In this document: one piece after another, positions 34,474 to 45,292 of the stretch
How positions within the stretch are numbered: position 1 is the stretch's first letter
Layout: each line of letters opens with the position of its first letter
From: Sequoia sempervirens
Taxonomy: Eukaryota > Streptophyta > Pinopsida > Cupressales > Cupressaceae
DNA length: 64,000 nt
Direction: 5' to 3'
NCBI GenBank assembly: GCA_007258455.2
Contig: VDFB02047230.1
Span: 152,755,797-152,819,796 of the forward strand
Made by a program: the position numbers and the translations under genes
Notes under the pieces: model-generated
What the model saw: the letters and a program-made list of their open reading frames with translations, nothing else
Told to the model about the DNA's origin: nothing
Databases searched by the model: none

Positions 34474-35045
34474 AAAGTTAAGTATTTCAAAAGGATTCCT
34501 TGATGTTGAATTGATTTATGAAAAATACTCTTACACTTTCAAATAGAGTGTCCATTGAGTGGACCCCTTTTCTTGTGAAGGGTTCTCGAGGAACCCCTTT
34601 GAAATCTCTCCCTTCAATTGTTGAAGGTCTACATGATTGTCTACTTCCTTGCCTACATGGATTTTTGTTTTGTAACATGTTTTGTCTATAGATTAACATA
34701 TTTATTTGTAGGTGTGCCTATGTAGCTACTTTCCAATCCGACTCTACATAATCCCTAACATCGGGCTTCTTGTACAAGAAAGAGTACTTGGGGGTGCCTT
34801 ATTTTCAGGTCCGAGGTCCTATGAAGCACTTAAACATCCTATGTGATTTATCCATCATTGGTATGCGGGCATCTGGTGCCCTTTCTTCAAACCTCCTCAA
34901 GAGAGAGTACTTGTGGAGCCATTTTCCTACCCTATGCTCTCAAGTACACCAGATTGTAGTCTACTTCCTTGACGGTTCAAGTATGTTTTCTTGAAACTTT
35001 TTTGACCTACTTTATTGAACACTCATTGACATTCATGTTCACTAA

Positions 35046-35058
35046 AGTGGGGACAAAA
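35046..35058 (+). other. Element F polypurine tract
   Basis: AGTGGGGACAAAA before the LTR start TGTATAGG; same arrangement as the PPT of element C. Confidence 0.85.
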
Positions 35059-36356
35059 TGTATAGGATTGAATTTGTACCCCCTTGCAAATTTCCCTTTT
35101 ACATCCTCCACCTTAGAAAAATAAAATTTGACCATGTAATTGTACGTACTCATTCCATACTCCACCCACTTGGCACTTGTATTTAGTTTTAGGGGGGGAA
35201 TTTTTGTTGGGAACACGTGCGTGACTCATGGATGTTTGCGTGATGCACTACCATCCTAATAGGATTCTTTCCTATGGAATCTACAAAGATGTTATAGTCT
35301 CCATTGGCGATGAAACATAATGCCCATGTGCCTTCCTACCAACCTTTGAATAGATCTTCCCCTCTCAATTCATCCTAAAATGTTTATCTTTCACATTCTT
35401 CACATCCTCTACACACTAATTTGAACTTACTTCACATTCTTGATATTCTTACTCCACATTCTTGCAATGTAAAGCTACTAGTTGCACTATCAACTCAATC
35501 ACAACATTCTTCACATCTACCATAGAAGCCTCAACTTGGTGTCTTTAGAGACTACTTTTGGCATCGCTATGGCTACATTGACTTTTCCATAGTTGTAGAC
35601 TTGCATTCCTCTCTAATTGGCCTTGATTTCCTTTGGCCGAGGGTGGTATCATTCACTCACTATTACATTGTTGTTGGATTTGAATAGCATAGTGTTTCTC
35701 ATAGTGTTTGGTTGATTTCCTTTCTAGCATAGTTTCTTCATTGTATTTCTACTCCTTTATGTATCTGGCTGTCTGTGGAGTTGGAAACACCAAAATGGGG
35801 GTTTGACTATGAGAAGCCCTGAAAAAGCTGCAAAATTTTTCCTTGCTCTTTTGTGTGTAGGTACTCATTCATGTGGAGCTTGTTGGTGAACTGGACTCTT
35901 CATGAGTTGCATTCTCTTTTTTCTTGTTCTTATCATTGTCATAGTATTTCTCTAGTTATTTTAGTTATTTTATTATTTCATGTTTTTATCATCACTTTAT
36001 ACCTCACCCGCTAAGTTGTTAGTAGGTTTTAATACCTTTGATTGTTCTTTGTCACTATCTATCCATATAGATGCCAACACACCTCTGAGATGCCAACATG
36101 TTATTCTATCATCCCTAATCTGTGTTGATTTTCTTTGGCAGAGAGTTTTCTAAAGTATGGTTTGGGTTCTAGAAACTTGCTTGTTTATCCCAACTAAAAA
36201 TCTCAAATTAGTAGAGTGACAGAAGCATTGAGAGTGCTCTTCATTCTCTATCCCTAGCATCAAACACTTGTCCAACTTGAGGTAGATCTAGAAAGCCTTA
36301 TGCTCTTGACTCTCCATGACCTAGAGCCTTGGTGTGGTTGGTCCCCTTCCTCTACA
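35059..36356 (+). repeat. Element F 3' LTR
   Basis: 1298 bp, TGTATAGGATTG...CTCTACA. It aligns over its length with the two pieces of the C LTR on the opposite strand. It is the only uninterrupted LTR of this family in the window. Confidence 0.88.
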
Positions 36357-36906
36357 ATTACAAACCACTTTTGAAGTAGCGAGCTTTATAGGAATGGCTT
36401 CCAACCACTTGGTGAAATAATTGATAGCTCTAATAACATAACTATGTCTTGTACTTTATTTTCGATTCACTACGCCAATGAAATCAATACCCCATTATTC
36501 AAAGGGTTCTTTAATCACCATTGGCATGAGGGGAAAAGTTGCTAATTTAGGTTTCCCCACAAACTATTGGCACAATTCACACTTACACACCTAGTTGTAT
36601 GCATCCTAAAAAAGTGTGGCCCAATAGTACTCTTATCAAAATTTTGAGCTATAAATGGAGATGAGAAATGTCCCATGCATGCTAAATTATGAAATGATTC
36701 CAATAGCTTTCCTTGTTTTTCTTCGTCCACACATCATAGAATTTTTTTGCCAATGCTTCTCTTGTACTAACCATTATCCCAAAGAACCAATTTTATGGAT
36801 TTAAGCTTGATTTTCCATTTCCCTTTATATGAAAAATGCTTAGGACACTCTCCATATGTGAGGAACTATGCAATGTTAGAATACCACTCATTTTCCATGC
36901 TTACAA
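36357..36906 (-). pseudogene. Element G RNase H-IN spacer and integrase N-half
   Basis: Minus strand from 36906: NEWYSNIA, FLTYGECPKHF-like spacer, then CVDEEKQGKLLESFHN, MGHFSS and CKCELCQ. The last three supply the HHCC zinc-binding site. GKPKLATFPLMP and EWWGIDFIG-like (first catalytic D), then YFTKWLEAIPIK follow. It stops at the F insertion before the second catalytic residue. There are many TAG stops. Confidence 0.82.
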
Positions 36907-37560
36907 TGTTGGATGCAAGGAGCACTCAGAGGGGGGTGAATCAGTGTTCAATGATTTTGAATTACAAAACAAAACTAACAAACATCAACAAAAATAATAA
37001 AACTTTATATTAGCAATGCATAACAAATGAAAATATTCAGTCACATCAATAATCACCATAACACCAGATATTTTTATGTGGAAACCCTATTAGGGGAAAA
37101 ATCACATTGGAGATTAATCCACAAAGTTTACTTTGTTAAAAGTAAAATAAAAGAGAGGAATGCACTTGCATTCAGGCGCACTTCCTAGAGCTCACTGCTC
37201 AAAGAAAGAGGCTCACTTCCATACAACTATAATATAGATTACAACAAAATTTGAACTGAGAATATAACATCTACAAATGCCTGGATTCAGTTCCACTGAA
37301 GTGCACAATCTGACTTTGGAGCATCTGCTCAAATCTGTTCTGCTCTGCTTTGTTCTCCTATTGAAAACCCTTTAGTAGTACAATCAATACTTGTTCAATC
37401 AACTATTCTTTTTGGCACCCATCTTCATCTCTCTTCACACCGCACACGCAAATTGAAATACCAATCTTCCTTATATATCTACTAACCCAAAAATTCAATA
37501 CATGTTAGCCTTTCAGCAAAATATCGGCCATGTCAGCCTCATCAAAGCCATATGCCAACA
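36907..37560 (-). repeat. Element J 3' LTR
   Basis: TGTTGGATGC...GCCAACA. Its GAGGGGGGTGAATCAG near the low end is shared with the LTRs of H and I. Confidence 0.75.
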
Positions 37561-37575
37561 ATCTCCCCCTTTGGC
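37561..37575 (-). other. Element J polypurine tract
   Basis: Minus strand GCCAAAGGGGGAGAT against TGTTGGCA, the same as in element H (61477-61492). Confidence 0.85.
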
Positions 37576-38104
37576 ATTGATGGAAACACTTAGTGAAAAA
37601 TTGACTAAGTGTCAAAACCAAAACATATCAAAGCCAAAACTACTACTCCCCCTTTGGATGCCAGGAAATTTTTCACTTCATTCTCTCCCCCTTTGACATC
37701 AATGACAAAGCTCTACTACATCTGCTCTACACTTCTTTTCCTTATCCTTTCCTTTAAAACATTTTACTGCACTATCTCTCCCCAAATACTGATGCAAAAA
37801 TTGATCAAAATTTGACAATTGCTACGAAAATTCAGAAAATTATTTTATACTTAGCTTTCAATTCTAGAAGGAATTTCTTCCAGGAATCCACTCCAATCCC
37901 AATGGCTATGATCAAACTATTTTTCTTTGAAGTTCTATTGATTATTTGCACAAAAGACTCAGGAATAGTGATTGTTGCTTCTAGTTCCTCTCCTAATTTA
38001 AGAGTCTCAATCATCTATTCTAATCTCCCTTTAGTTATATCTTTGAATTTCTAGAAAGTATCAATGAGAGCATTCTTAGCAATATGAACTTTTGCATGCT
38101 CAAT

Positions 38105-39600
38105 CTATAAATCATAAACTTTCTTCTTCACATCTCCATTCTTATCCAAGAGCATACTGTAATTTTTTCCAGTCTTAACAAGCTCATTTTCAATCTCTTC
38201 ATGCTTATCCTTGTACTTTCCTACCACTTGAGGCCACCTGAGACAATAGTTAAAGACTTTATTTTTTGAATCAATGCACTTTCTCAACTCACTCATTTTC
38301 TTCTTCAATCTGGAAAGAGACAATCTATATTGCATTTTTAAATGAGAATCATTTCTTCTTCCTTCCTTTCCAGGGGCACAAACTCTATAGATATCTTAAC
38401 ACATTTAATCAATTCTTCTGAGAGAACATTTTGCAAACTTACCAACTCAATATTGTTATCAATTAAGTACCTTGCCAGAGAATTCTCAATTAAATCCTGC
38501 TCATAAGATGGACCATTCAACAATATACCAGATATCTTTTACATACCATCCTCACCCTCAATGATTTGCAAAATCTTTGACTTAAACAACACATTTTCCT
38601 CATCACTGTCTTCAACAATTATTATTTCCAGTTTATCTGGTTTCAGATGAAATTTTGGAATACATTCCTCAAAAACTTCATCTTTTACATCCACAACCAC
38701 TTGACTTTTCCCTTTTCCCTCAAAATTTGCAGAATTGGGTGTCAGAGGAGTGACACTAGTTGTATCTCTTTCTCTCTTCTGATTTTTCTCTCCTTTTTTG
38801 AAAGATGATCCAAATTCAGTTATTTTTTCTGGAAGTGGGACAACACCTTCTCCAAACCTCTCTAATACCTTTCTAAAGAAATTTTCATACACTTGTTCAC
38901 AAATTTCAAAAGAATTGTAATGATTGAAGATTTGCTTACAAATCGGTATATTCTCTCTCCACACTACATTGTCCTTCAATGGAAAATAGTTTAGAAAGTA
39001 CATCATGATACATATTTCCAGAGTACCAAACCTGAATTAGTAGCCAATATCCTTTGTTAATTGAACATTCTCCAACAATTTCTCCTTCAACAAACTACAT
39101 AGATCAAAGTCTTCATTTTCAATTATCATTTTGTGGATGATATATGTAGCACCTACCAAGGTTGATCCTTCTTGGTTCCTAACATAAATTTTGTATGAGA
39201 TTTGATAAGCCATATACCTTTTCAAAGGATATTTAATTGATGAAATTATTAGAGCCCTCAGATCTCCCCTTATTTTGGTTAGGGCTTCGACCTCCAGATT
39301 GTGAATTGACTTTTTCTTTGGTACATCAACAACATTGCATAAGACCATTAAATTTCTGGTTACATCCTTGGTAATTTGATATGGTTTATCCAAATCTAAT
39401 TTGTTTAGGAAAAACCAAATCACTTCTGCATTGACGAAATGGGGATAGTCGTTCCATATATCCAAATTCTTGTGCTTTGATCCTTCAAGCTTTCTGAAAT
39501 CGGTGAGCGGCAACAAATTTATTTCATCCCTAATCTTCTAGCTATTATACTTGTCTAGGGTTAGGGTACCTTTTATTTCCTTCATGTTCCACACCGAGCA
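38105..39600 (-). pseudogene. Element J ORF2 (relative of element H ORF2)
   Basis: Open stretches 39516-39037, 39006-38539 and 38523-38338 are in one frame; a frameshift separates 38335-38105. A shared block defines the family: here YKIYVRNQ, VGATYIIHKMIIENEDFDLC and SLLKEKLLEN; in H YKIYHL, SGTTIYAAYEMIKQNVDYDLC and EVLRGKLLEN. Upstream, W...ITKDVTRNLMVL aligns with W...ITKEAICAVTGL of H. The C-terminal part is acidic and Lys-rich. No function is recognised; it is not RT, IN or protease. Confidence 0.7.
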
Positions 39601-39959
39601 GAGTTGTACGGATTAAAAAATAGATGTGAAATCAATGATTAACAGGAATACCTAGAGATTTCCCACTAGAATGACCTTTTGCACCTTGAAATTTTGCAGA
39701 AAAATACTCTCGAATTGTTCTCCTTCAATGCTTGGTGCCGAAATAGGGTTCAAAGTTCCCTTTTATAAATTTACTTTTTTCTGTAGTAAATGTGTTTCCC
39801 TAGAATTAACGGTTACACTCCAAACTCGAACAACAAGCTAGGAATTCAACTTTGGACTTATACCATTCCGACCAATTCATCATATCATTGTAAATACTTC
39901 CATCAATGGATAATACAATGACTGGTGACATCTAGAGATTCGATGCCAACAATACATGG

Positions 39960-40236
39960 GGGGGCAAGGTATTTTCATGAAAAACTCCTCCTAAGCCATT
40001 GGCCTGATATCAATTGCTAGAGGAGCTACTAGAGGGATCTTCTAGTACAACTTTATTTCCTTCATCTGTTTCACTTTTCTCCACCCATGTCTTCTTCATC
40101 TGATCTTTTATTTCTTCCACATAAACTTTCTCTTTACCTTTATTGTCTTTCTATGAATTTCTTCCTTGATACACTAGACCTCTTTTATTCATGTTTTTGT
40201 TATGGCAGAACTCTGCAATGTGACCAATGAAGTTAG
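39960..40236 (-). pseudogene. Element J gag C-terminus
   Basis: Minus strand IGHIAEFC (second half of a CCHC knuckle), a Lys-rich stretch and KKTWVEKSE, Ser-rich end. H has the matching KKWVKKNPS after its knuckles. The first half of the knuckle is lost at the breakpoint. Confidence 0.6.
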
Positions 40237-40460
40237 TGGAGATTATTGAAGTAATTCAAAGCTACTATATCCGATTATTAGATATTATTGGAATTATTGA
40301 AGTAATTTGTTCATTGGATATCTTGTTTCATGGGAGATTATTGAAGTAATTGGTATATGAGAAAAGAACATTGATGTTGTGGTTAGGACTGTGGGAAGTT
40401 ATTCATTGTTCACTTCATCATCATCATATATCTCTTCTAGTTTTTTTCATCAATCAACTG
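40237..40460. other. Junction region with three GAGATTATTGAAGTAATT copies
   Basis: Near-identical 18-bp motifs at about 40240, 40292 and 40334 in an AT-rich stretch between J and the RNase H of G. It may be degraded G spacer or a rearranged insertion junction. No gene is seen. Confidence 0.5.
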
Positions 40461-40960
40461 ACATAAACCCTTTCCATGCACTAGCTTGGTGGGGTTAATT
40501 TCCATGTCATACTCTTGGATCTTAGCAATCCAATTATCTCTGTTACTCCAAAATTATTTTCAAGTAAAGATGGACTTGACTATTGTATATAGGAATTGAG
40601 AATGTAATACCTAAATTTATTAACTATCCTTACCACAACATAAGCCTATTTCTCTATTTTTGAGTACTTGAGTTCATGAGTCTTCAGAGGACAACTTATG
40701 AAAGTTATTGGAGATTAAATCCCTTCTTTGTTTTTTTGTACCGAGATGGTAGATAAAGTATGCTCTAAGGCATAGCTATACATGATGAATTCTTTGATAT
40801 ATTTTGGATAGACTAAGATCAGAGCATGAGAAATGGCCTCTTTTATGTCATGGAAAGCAACTTTCCCTTCCACACTCCAATGAAAGATTGATTTTCCTTT
40901 CATCATATCCATGACATGATGAGTCTTCTCGAAAAAATTTGGAACAAATCTTTGCAAAAA
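40460..40960 (-). pseudogene. Element G RNase H (gypsy type)
   Basis: Minus strand: MQRFVPNFFEKTHHVMDMMK, HWSVEGKVAFHDIKEAISHA, FIMYSYALEHTLSTISVQKN, the RT connection and RNase H start of Tat-like gypsy elements. Near 40540-40480 it reads NWIAKIQEYDMEINPTKLVHG, the usual end of the domain. The part between is diverged. Confidence 0.8.
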
Positions 40961-40969
40961 GTTTACCTT

Positions 40970-42080
40970 CCCAAAGAAGGAATGTACTAATATCTTACAT
41001 GAAGGTAGGGTAAGATTCTAGATTGATTTGACTCACTTAGAATCAATCTCAATCCCTTCTCTAGTTACTATGTCCCTAAGAAGTTTAGCTTCGGTAACCC
41101 CAAAAGTGGATTTCTTGGGCTTAAGTGAGATACCATGCTAGCGACACCTTTCAAACACATTCTGTAAATGATGATAATAATCTTTATGATCCTTAAAAGA
41201 GACAATTAAATCATCAAGGTAAACTATAATAAACTTACCCATTTTATCATGGAAAGTAAGGTTGATCACCCTTTGAAAAGTGGCACTAGTATTGATCAAT
41301 ACAAAGGAATTCTATGATATGAAAAATTATCGCATGAAATAGTGAAGGCGGTCTTGTGCTAATATTTTTCACTAACTTCCACTTGGTCATATCTTGATAA
41401 TCTATCTAATATAAACAACATTTCTTAACACGTCACTGTTTGTAGAACTTGATCCATTATTGGTAATGTGTAATTATCTTTTAGTGATGATTGATTTATA
41501 TTACAAAAATGCACACAAATGTAGATTTATCCATTATTATTTCTTACTAGAACAATATTAGATATCCTTGTTGAATGATGGATAGGAAAAATAATTCTAT
41601 CATTCTGCATTTTTTGTATCTCAACAACAATGATACCTAAGAATTTAGGGTTGTACTACATTTTCTTTTGCTTATACACAAATATCTTGACTTGTGAGGA
41701 TTCTCATGTTGAACTTTCTTTAGACAAAAATAGATTAAGTCATCATATAAATAGGCCAATACGTCAATGTACTATTGCAAAAGTGTTACAAACTTTTTCA
41801 TTTCCTCCAACGAGTAACATTTCCCAATATTCACCATTTTAGGATCACCTTTTGTTCCCATATTGATTTTTTCAACCTATGTTGATGAGTCTAATCTGAA
41901 TTATTGTTTCCATTTGATATAGTGATCATTCTTATCAAAAATTTTCTCTAGGGAGACCAATCCTTTGGGATTTTTTATTCCCTTTTAGATGTAAGATCTC
42001 ACCAATTTCTTGAACTACATCAGTGATTGATTATAGAGGAGTAGAGTCACTCCCTTCAAAATATAGATTGCTCAAAAAAA
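40970..42080 (-). pseudogene. Element G pre-RT linker and reverse transcriptase
   Basis: The linker reads VEKINMGTKGDPKMVNIGK, SLEEMKKFVTLL, YLYDDLIYF (41880-41760), a hallmark block just before RT in plant gypsy elements. RT blocks follow: LVRNNNG, NQSSLKDNYTLPIMDQVLQ, LSRYDQVEVSEKYQHKTAF, ATFQRVINLTFHDKMGKFII and catalytic YLDD at 41221-41210, then PKKSTFGVTEAKLL. Stops are frequent; the order of blocks is intact. Confidence 0.85.
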
Positions 42081-42164
42081 ATTCCCTTTTTAGAAAGGTG
42101 ATAATTAGATTATCATCGTTGAAGATTTACCATGGTTGGAATTATCAGGAACACTAGGTCAAAG

Positions 42165-42597
42165 TACCAAATCAATGGTATACTTAGTTCCTTGGAAATC
42201 CTTATGAGGAATCATGAGAGTGGTTGACACAACCAAAGAATCTATCCTGTCATTATATTTCCTTGGAACTATAGATATTTCAAAAGCATCAAAATATTCC
42301 ATGCAATCCCAAAGACTATTTTGGTAATTCCTTAGCCTTTCATTCTTTGTCCGGTATAGATTTCTCTCCTAACAAAAAATTAGTTCAACATCACCTTATG
42401 CATGCAGATTATTGATCCCTTTCTTTTGTGCAACATTGATTCCTAATAGAAAGGCCTCATATTTAGTAGTATTGTTAGTGTTGTAAAATTACAAATTGAA
42501 AGAAAAGGGGAAGATATTTCCTTTTGTGGATATGAGAACTATCCCTGATCCAAAACTAGTGGAAGAACAACTACCATCAAACTCCAAAATCTAAATA
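42165..42597 (-). pseudogene. Element G additional RNase H (archaeal type) upstream of RT
   Basis: One frame: LEFDGSCSSTSFGSGIVLIS (catalytic D, FDGS at 42581-42570), IFPFSFNL, NNTTKYEAFLLGIN (catalytic E), GDVELI (catalytic D), LRNYQNSLWDCMEYFDAFEI, IVPRKYNDRIDSLV (last D). All four acidic positions are in place; three stops (TAA, TAA, TAG) are present. It resembles the archaeal-like RNase H of Tat elements. It lies between PR and RT rather than after the normal RNase H. Confidence 0.8.
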
Positions 42598-42829
42598 TAA
42601 TTTGAACTTCCTATGTTGACAATTTTGAAATATGAAATCTCCTCACTTGAAGAGGATGAGTCATCAGTTACTTGAATTTCACTTGAATCATCATCTAATG
42701 ACTCAAGAACTTCATTAGTCATCAAGAAATAGGTGCCCATTCTGGAGGATTCAAAAAGAATCTAAAATTTTGGATCCTCATATTTTGTCACATTGTACTT
42801 AGCTTCCATTTTCAGAAGAAGTTTTTACA

Positions 42830-43160
42830 TAATACCTTTGACAGGTATTTTGGCTTCAGACCAATCTATGTTCATCTCACCACTGAAATCCTTGCAGAAA
42901 ATTTGTCCCAACAATATTCCATATGTAGCTAGGACATCAACTACAAGAACCATCATCTTTACCTTCTTATTAGGGAAAGCAACAAATGAAAACTAAGCAT
43001 CTTTAATTTTCCCTATGAGGGGAACTTTCTTGGTTTCCATAGAAAAGCATAGGCCAAAATTATTTGGCAAAGTTAATCCCAAAACTTTAGCTACTTTGGC
43101 TAGCATCGCATTATCAGATGCACCTGAATCAATGATACAATTACTAAGTTTATGACTATT
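42830..43160 (-). pseudogene. Element G aspartic protease
   Basis: Minus strand CIIDSGASDNAMLAKVAKVL; DSGAS is at 43130-43116. Then NNFGLCFSMETKKVPLIGKI, MVLVVDVLATYGILLGQIF: a gypsy protease fold ending in the I-L-LG motif. It is linked downstream by an acidic Ser-rich stretch to the extra RNase H. Confidence 0.8.
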
Positions 43161-43199
43161 GAATAGAAGATAACATAGAAAGGTTCTATTTTCCTAGGA

Positions 43200-45190
43200 A
43201 AAAATGAAGGATTTGCAATGAGGTTGCTTTGTAATGGCCTTGGTTTGGGAGAAATAGGTGCATTTTTGGAAGAGTCGTGACCAAAATGAGCTCCTTTTAT
43301 TTCGACAAACTTGGCCAATCTATTAAATTGTTTAGGGTTATCTTGGAGATACTCAACCTCAAACATTTGTATTTTAGTCTTCTTAGCATGATCTATAATA
43401 TCAAAATCTTGGTAAGGGTTCACCAAAGAAGACAAGGGGTTTTTACTTTAGGTTTTTTGGTTTGGTACATTGGCTCTAGATATAGAAGAAGAAGTAGAAG
43501 GATTTGGTGTACTTGTTTATTTCTCTCTATGCCCTTTGTTTGAACTAGTAAAGGGGGCCCCCTCTTAGCAATTGTGAACGTTGGGCATGGGTAATCCTTT
43601 AAATTAGTTCCATCAACCTCCTGTTGAAGATTCAACTAATTTTTAGAGTGGGTGAAAATAACATAAGCCTCACCATATGTCTCTTCTTCTTGTTTAGCCC
43701 CTTCTTGTTTAGCCTTGTGCAACCCTCCCTCTCTCTCCCTCAAGTCTTTTTAAGGTTGTTCTTTGTATGAAAATTCTATTTTTTCTCCTTATGCTCTCTA
43801 CTCTCATCCTGATGATGGATCATGGAGTGTGATCTGAAACGTTGATGCAAAAAATTCCCACACAATCGAATCCAAAAATCACTTAGCAAATCATTATGGA
43901 TTGTGGAAACTTGATAACTCTTCTTTATATTTTAGAAAATTGATGTTAGAGTCACCAACTATCTCTAATTGCTCCTCCATTAAGATATTAGCACCATGTT
44001 TTGAGACATATTCTTATTGTGGAAGATCATCTTATTTAGATTCATAAAATCCCACTAATGCATTTACAAGTGGTGCCTCCAACAATAGCCTTCCTTGTGG
44101 TGGGGGAAGTTCTTTTTGGTTTTGATTCCTTGTAGCATTGTTTGGATAGTTAGAAGCATTGGGGTATATTCTCCTTGGAATGTCCATGTAAGAGGGGATA
44201 GACAAAATTTGGGACATCTACTTCTTGAGAGCCAACAATTCATTAGCTAGCTTCTACACCATAGGGTTTGTGGTGTTAGCAGAAAGTAAGGCCAAAGAGG
44301 ACTCTCCTTTAGACCTATTTGAATCTTTCCTTGTTTTTCCTGCAAGGATTATATCATCCTCTACTTTGGTGGCCAAACTTTGAGTGGTTGCAATATTAGC
44401 TAGGAATACTCTTCATAGAAGAAAGCTAACCTCAAGCAATTGCGGGTTAATAAAGAATTACTTCAAGTTTTCAGTTTTAGGATGAGTAATAGTTGGGATT
44501 CTATTTTATAACTTATTAAACTTGGACATGAATTTTTGGATGGGCTCATGTGGTTCCTTTTTCATTTCAGTGAGCTAGGCCAACAAAGCATGATCATCTT
44601 CTACTAGTTTAAACCTCTCTTCAAATTTAGTTTTAAGTGTAGCCCAACTAGTAATACTTCCATTTGAGAGATGATAAAACCAATCAGTATCCACTCCTTG
44701 AAGTTTTTCTACAAACAACCTCATGGAAACATCTTCATGCTCTACTCCAAGGAATCCACATGCAATGTAGAATGCGACAATGTGCTCATCAGGATGTTGT
44801 TTTCCATCCCCATAGAACTTGGGAAATTTATTTCAAGAACCAAAAGTAAGTTCATGTGATGGTGGTGCCAAATTCAATGGCCCGAAAGCATTTCCCCATA
44901 GACCTTGAGCAACCATTCTAATTGGGTTGAATAGGGGAATAACAAAACTTTGAAGTGGTGTAATAAGCAGGGCCCTACGAGCACTCAGATATTTGCTTGG
45001 TATAGGGGATATCATGTTGGTAGGAGGAAAAATACTTGTACATTGAAGAGGGGTCCTTGCATGTGTAGGAAAAAGATCAAATTTATGCATTTTCAATAAT
45101 TCAAATGTAGGATCAATAAGTCCTTGAGTTCTTTTGCCACGACTATCACTTTTTTCTACTAGAGTGCAAGCTTGATAAGAAATATGGATC
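43200..45190 (-). pseudogene. Element G gag
   Basis: Begins soon after the PBS. The 151-codon stretch 45288-44833 opens within the PBS, so the true start is probably an internal Met (for example near 45244). The gag core reads NKFPKFYGDGKQHPDEHIVA, CGFLGVEHEDVSMRLFVEKL, SITSWATLKTKFEERFKLV, PHEPIQKFMSKFNKL (44830-44500). A Gln/Asn-rich and Lys-rich tail follows. No zinc knuckle is visible. Confidence 0.78.
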
Positions 45191-45268
45191 AAAAACAAAA
45201 ACAAATTACAAACAATAAGGTAATGGTGTACTTCAACCAAATGCATGAGGCTCTTGGTTGCATGTTTA

Positions 45269-45287
45269 GATCCCAGTGGAGTCGCCA
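45269..45287 (-). other. Element G primer binding site
   Basis: Minus strand TGGCGACTCCACTGGGATC, 5 bp from the LTR tip. This is close to the PBS type used by Ogre/Tat elements, as recalled from the literature. Confidence 0.8.
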
Positions 45288-45292
45288 AAAAT

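Larger units (their letters stand above)
34474..36356 (+). mobile_element. Element F: right part of a C-family element, plus strand
   Basis: 34480-34740 is homologous to 10600-10310 of element C on the opposite strand. A polypurine tract and a complete 3' LTR follow. Its left part lies beyond element E, outside the window. Its right end CCTCTACA interrupts the integrase of element G. F confirms the LTR ends of C. Confidence 0.85.
36907..40236 (-). mobile_element. Element J: pol-less copia-type element in G, 5' truncated
   Basis: 3' LTR 36907-37560, polypurine tract, a coding region related to ORF2 of element H, and the end of a gag with half a zinc knuckle. At 40236 the sequence stops inside the knuckle; gag N-terminus, PBS and 5' LTR are missing. 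It sits in the RNase H-IN spacer of G. There is no RT or IN. Confidence 0.75.
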
